A stretch of 64,000 bases of DNA from JAKLKS01 sp964370855 (GTDB taxonomy: Bacteria; Planctomycetota; JAJSAM01; JAKLKS01). The notes below the pieces were generated by a model. It was not told the origin of the DNA. It made no database searches and was given only the letters and a program-made list of their open reading frames with translations. The translations under genes and the position numbers were made by a program. The stretch is taken from the NCBI GenBank assembly GCA_964370855.1, contig CAYJMF010000010.1, positions 1 to 64,000 of the forward strand, in the 5' to 3' direction. This document shows, piece by piece, positions 61,100 through 64,000 of this stretch; position 1 is the first letter of the stretch, and each line of letters begins with the position of its first letter.

Positions 61100-61540
61100 T
61101 TCACACCTCCTGGAGCGGACGCCGGGCGGGATCGGGCCCCGGGACACGTTCCGGGGGTACCGGGGGTCCCTCCCATGGGGACCGCAGCCCGGCTTCGGGC
61201 TGGACCCCGCATCCTAGGCCCTGCGGGCCGCTGCTCACAACGAAACGGACGCGCGGGGGGCGGGCGGCGGTCCACCGCCCGTGACCGGGCCGCGGGGGAG
61301 GAACGGGCCCGGGCCCCCCGTCGGGGGGCCCGGCCCCCCCCCCGCGCCCCGGGCCCCGGGGGGAGAGCAAGACTGAGCTTGCCCCGGGNNNNNNNNNNGG
61401 GGGGTGCTAAAATTTACCGGGCGGGGGGGGGGGGGGGGGGGGGGCCCCCGCGGGGGCCGGGGGGGGGGGGGGGGGCGGGGCGGGGGCCCCGGGGGGGGGG
61501 CCGGGGCCCCCCGTCGGAGCCGCGGGCCCGTTGCGGATCG
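61100..61540. other. non-coding, low-quality stretch with assembly gap
   Basis: 441 bases without a credible gene. Contains ten N at 61389-61398. GCAAG-ACTGAG-CTTGC just left of the gap forms a small hairpin; to its right (61411-61510) the sequence is almost only G runs, unlike genomic DNA elsewhere in the window. Reading frames here are homopolymer artefacts. Confidence 0.7.
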
Positions 61541-62005
61541 CTACAGTTCGATGCCCGAGGGCCCCTCCTTCAGGGACACCTTGATGTCGGAGTAGTGGGA
61601 CCCCGCGAGGAAGGCCCCCTTGGCCTTGAGGACCCGCTTCCCCTCGGCCCCCTTCATGGCGCCCACGAGGAAGAGGGAACCCTCCCCGTTGGAGCCGCTG
61701 AAGTGGAACTTCCCGTTTCCGGCGGCGCCGTCGAGGGAGACGACGAAGTCCTCGTCGGTCCCCTCCCCGAACACGACGAGTGTGCCCGAGGTCGAGGTCC
61801 CCTCCTGGTTGACGACGAGCCCCATGAGGGAGGTGTCGCTGCCCGACTCCTCCTGCTGGGGATCGATGACCTGGTTCTTCGACTTGAGGGTTCCGGCGTA
61901 CTCCCCCTGGATGTTCTCGAGGGGGGCCGCCGCCGAGGACGGAGTCACCGCGATCGCGACACCGAAGAGGGCCGCGGCGAGGCCGCGGAGGAATCCACTC
62001 GACAT
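61541..62005 (-). CDS. secreted beta-rich protein of unknown function
   Basis: 154 residues; ATG 62005 with GGGAG eight bases upstream. Signal peptide MSSGFLRGLAAALFGVAIAV, with cleavage after SSAAA. The mature part begins PLENIQGEYAGTLKSKNQVI and has regularly spaced short strands ending in Gly turns (TLVVFGEGTDEDFVVSLDGA, GKFHFSGSNGEGSLFLVGAM), suggesting a small beta-barrel or lipocalin-like fold. Function not recognised. Confidence 0.7.
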   Translation of the reverse strand: MSSGFLRGLAAALFGVAIAVTPSSAAAPLENIQGEYAGTLKSKNQVIDPQQEESGSDTSLMGLVVNQEGTSTSGTLVVFGEGTDEDFVVSLDGAAGNGKFHFSGSNGEGSLFLVGAMKGAEGKRVLKAKGAFLAGSHYSDIKVSLKEGPSGIEL

Positions 62006-62141
62006 GGCGCATCTCCCTTTCTCCCACCACATTTCCCCGGGTCCGGACCCGCGTCCGGCGCCCGCTCGGCGGGTGCGAGATGGTACCCGGGGAGGAGGGG
62101 GGCTGGGAAGGGGGGAGAGCGACCCGGTCGAAGGGGGCTCC

Positions 62142-63983
62142 TCACCTCCGCAGGTCGATGTCCGTGGTCCTGCCCGCCCGCCCGTGGAGGCGGAGGAGGA
62201 GCTTCTTCTCGGCGGTGATGAGGATCTCCACGTCCCCGGGCCCCGTGCCCTCGCGGAGCAGGTCCCCCGTGAAGGGGTTGCGGAGGCCGCCGAGGAGGAG
62301 CCCCTGGTCGTGCAGGCGCTCGCGGAGATCCACCACCGTGGGGAAGGGGCCGGGCCCCACCTGGAACCGGTGGTGCATGATGGAGTTCTCGACCCTCGCC
62401 TCGTGCCACGCCCGCTCCACCGGCGCCCCCTCCAGGCTCCACACGCGCAGCACCGGCCCCCGGTGGTCCTCGAAGAGCTCCACGCATCCCGGCGAATCCC
62501 CCCACCGCACCGGACCCCCGGCGAAGGGATCCTGGATCCGCTCCTTCCGGAACGCGGCCTCGAGGGCGGCCCGCGCCTCTTCAAGAGTGCGGCCGGCGTA
62601 GCCGTCGGAGTCGTCGAGCACCATGAGGGCCGGCATCCTGATCCACCGGGAGGAGCGCAACTCCTCCGCGGGGATGGTCTCCATGGACGCGCGGAGCCCC
62701 GCCGTCGCCGCGACGGCGCCGACGGTGAGGAGCCCGATCCATCGGAAGTGGGGCAGCCCGGCCTCCCCCGGGAAGGCGAGGAGGCGCGCCGGGGTCAGCA
62801 GGAGGACGAGGAGCCCGAGGCACCAGAAGAGCGACACCGTCGTCCCCGCCGCCCGCCACGCCTCCCCCGGCGTGCGGAGGAGCCGCTCCACGGGCCGGTA
62901 CTCCCCCACCTCGGGGAGGAGGTCCCGGTCCATGGCCGCCGCCTCCATCCTCCCCTCGAGGCGGGTGACGACGCAGCCGTCCCAGAGGAGGGCCATGAGA
63001 TCGGGGTGGGCGATGCGGCGGCCTTCCCAACCGTCGCCGTCGGAGAGCATGGGACGCTCCTCGAAGGTGTAGTCGCCCGTGACCCGGCCGTCGGGGATCC
63101 CCTCGAACCGCCGCGACCGCGTGACGCGGAGGGGGCGGCAGGCCGCCGATCCCTCCGCGACGACGTGGATCCGGAGATCGGTCCCGCCCCCGGCGAGCCC
63201 CGTGAGCCGCATCGGGTAGACGGGCCGTTCGGCGGGGAAGGTGACGGAGAGGGGATGGGGCGCGGCGCGGCCTCCCCCCTCGTGGGCGAGGCGGGCGGCG
63301 AGGAAGACCCAGCCCTCGGAGACGTGGGCCTCGATCACGGGGATCGCCTCCGGCGCGAGGGGGGCGAGGCCGGCCCCCTCGAGCCAGGCGCCGAGGGCGG
63401 AGGCGTCCTTCGCCTCGAGGACGACGACGTCGTAGGAGCCGATGCGGCGGGACGCCGTGGCCTCGACGCCGGTGACGGGGGCGCCGCCGATGCCGAGCCG
63501 GGCCGCCAGGAGGTTCGGCACGGCGACGAGGAAGAGGAGGGAGAAGAGGAGGCCGAGGAGGAGGGCGATGCGGAGGGCCGGGGACCCGGGCCCTGCGGTG
63601 CCGGCGACCTGGGCGCGATGGAGGATCAGCAGGGCGCCGAGGAGGAGAAGGAGGCCCGGCAGGAGGAGGACCTCGAGCCACATCCCGTCCGGCGGCACCG
63701 TCGCCCGCGTGGCGACGTCGAGGGTGTCGAGGATCCCCGGCGTCGCCGCCTCCACGGACGTCGGCCGCGCCGGCAGCGGGACGATCCACCCGAGGGCCTG
63801 GGCCTCGGCGTCCACCGTGGACTCGACGACGAGCCGCTCCACCCCGTCGCGGTGGACGATGAGCGCCCGCTGCGCCGGGATGGAGGGGACGACGGCCATG
63901 CGCGCGGACTTGAAGTACCCCCCGTCGGCGAGGGCCGGGTCGAGGGGCAGGAGCAGCAGGAGCAGGAGGAGGAGCCGCCGCAC
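62142..63983 (-). CDS. DUF2330-like membrane protein
   Basis: 613 residues; signal peptide (MRRLLLLLLLLLPLDPALA) followed by DGGYFKSARMAVVPSIPAQR, ALIVHRDGVERLVVES and LGWIVPLPARPTSVEAATPG, the DUF2330 entry. Four further membrane segments (~103-125, ~137-160, ~395-415, ~425-445) separate extracytoplasmic domains. GTG start 63983 is 17 bases from the window end and has no Shine-Dalgarno; TAGGAT lies six bases ahead. Function of DUF2330 is unknown. No visible partner gene within the window. Confidence 0.7.
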   Translation of the reverse strand: MRRLLLLLLLLLPLDPALADGGYFKSARMAVVPSIPAQRALIVHRDGVERLVVESTVDAEAQALGWIVPLPARPTSVEAATPGILDTLDVATRATVPPDGMWLEVLLLPGLLLLLGALLILHRAQVAGTAGPGSPALRIALLLGLLFSLLFLVAVPNLLAARLGIGGAPVTGVEATASRRIGSYDVVVLEAKDASALGAWLEGAGLAPLAPEAIPVIEAHVSEGWVFLAARLAHEGGGRAAPHPLSVTFPAERPVYPMRLTGLAGGGTDLRIHVVAEGSAACRPLRVTRSRRFEGIPDGRVTGDYTFEERPMLSDGDGWEGRRIAHPDLMALLWDGCVVTRLEGRMEAAAMDRDLLPEVGEYRPVERLLRTPGEAWRAAGTTVSLFWCLGLLVLLLTPARLLAFPGEAGLPHFRWIGLLTVGAVAATAGLRASMETIPAEELRSSRWIRMPALMVLDDSDGYAGRTLEEARAALEAAFRKERIQDPFAGGPVRWGDSPGCVELFEDHRGPVLRVWSLEGAPVERAWHEARVENSIMHHRFQVGPGPFPTVVDLRERLHDQGLLLGGLRNPFTGDLLREGTGPGDVEILITAEKKLLLRLHGRAGRTTDIDLRR

Positions 63984-64000
63984 CCCCCCATCCTACGGGG

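Noticed and set aside
61400..61540. Gly/Pro-rich reading frames around the second gap
   Set aside because: They are produced by G homopolymers next to an N gap and have no domain content.

Overview
The window is about 72% GC, densely coded, and reads like a metagenome-assembled genome. It has two 10-N scaffold gaps (58811-58820, 61389-61398), and contig edges collapse into runs of G and C, including the first ~60 bases. Gene content suggests a Planctomycetota-like lineage: a sialate O-acetylesterase, many lipoproteins and solenoid proteins, and ECF sigma factors fused to long beta-sandwich tails. This placement is inferred from gene content only; no 16S gene is present.

Left part (1-17.6 kb): a secreted esterase/S41 protease operon; then a protein-quality-control neighbourhood with cysK-like and clpC, a Ser/Thr kinase, and a PEGA-lipoprotein-murD-mcsA-mcsB operon driven by a strong candidate promoter at 13646-13672. 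ClpC, McsA and McsB are the parts of the arginine-phosphorylation degradation pathway, but here a kinase and a lipoprotein separate mcsB from clpC, and I see no ctsR. Next come a YedE-type transporter, a retropepsin-like lipoprotein and the metal exporter dmeF.

Middle part (17.7-46.2 kb): a signalling island. An ECF sigma gene overlaps a gene that fuses an anti-sigma zinc finger (ZAS) to an alpha-2-macroglobulin with an intact thioester. Then follow five paralogous single-chain proteins of 684-1500 residues: N-terminal sigma2/sigma4, one membrane segment, then 3 to 13 carboxypeptidase-regulatory-like beta-sandwich repeats. Four of the five share TGAACC 32-36 nt before the start codon, a likely ECF -35 element. 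Four of the five also carry an in-frame Shine-Dalgarno plus ATG just before the membrane segment, which would allow a sigma-less membrane product. A CPBP intramembrane protease is divergent from one of them, and a VapBC45-like toxin-antitoxin pair lies between two others.

Right part (46.2-64 kb): an HTH regulator with a nested-palindrome operator, tRNA-Ser(GCT), a 2OG oxygenase, a metallopeptidase, a release-factor-like protein, a cupin, a beta-helix protein, a solenoid-plus-HEAT lipoprotein, AspT-like and YeiH-like membrane proteins, an M3 peptidase and a DUF2330 membrane protein.

Several families of REP-like hairpins punctuate the window. The largest family (three copies of about 110-124 bp) carries stop codons in all three frames in its A and B copies, and supplies the actual stop codon of three different genes. 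Several genes lack a Shine-Dalgarno but have a -10-like box 6-8 nt before the start codon, suggesting leaderless mRNAs.
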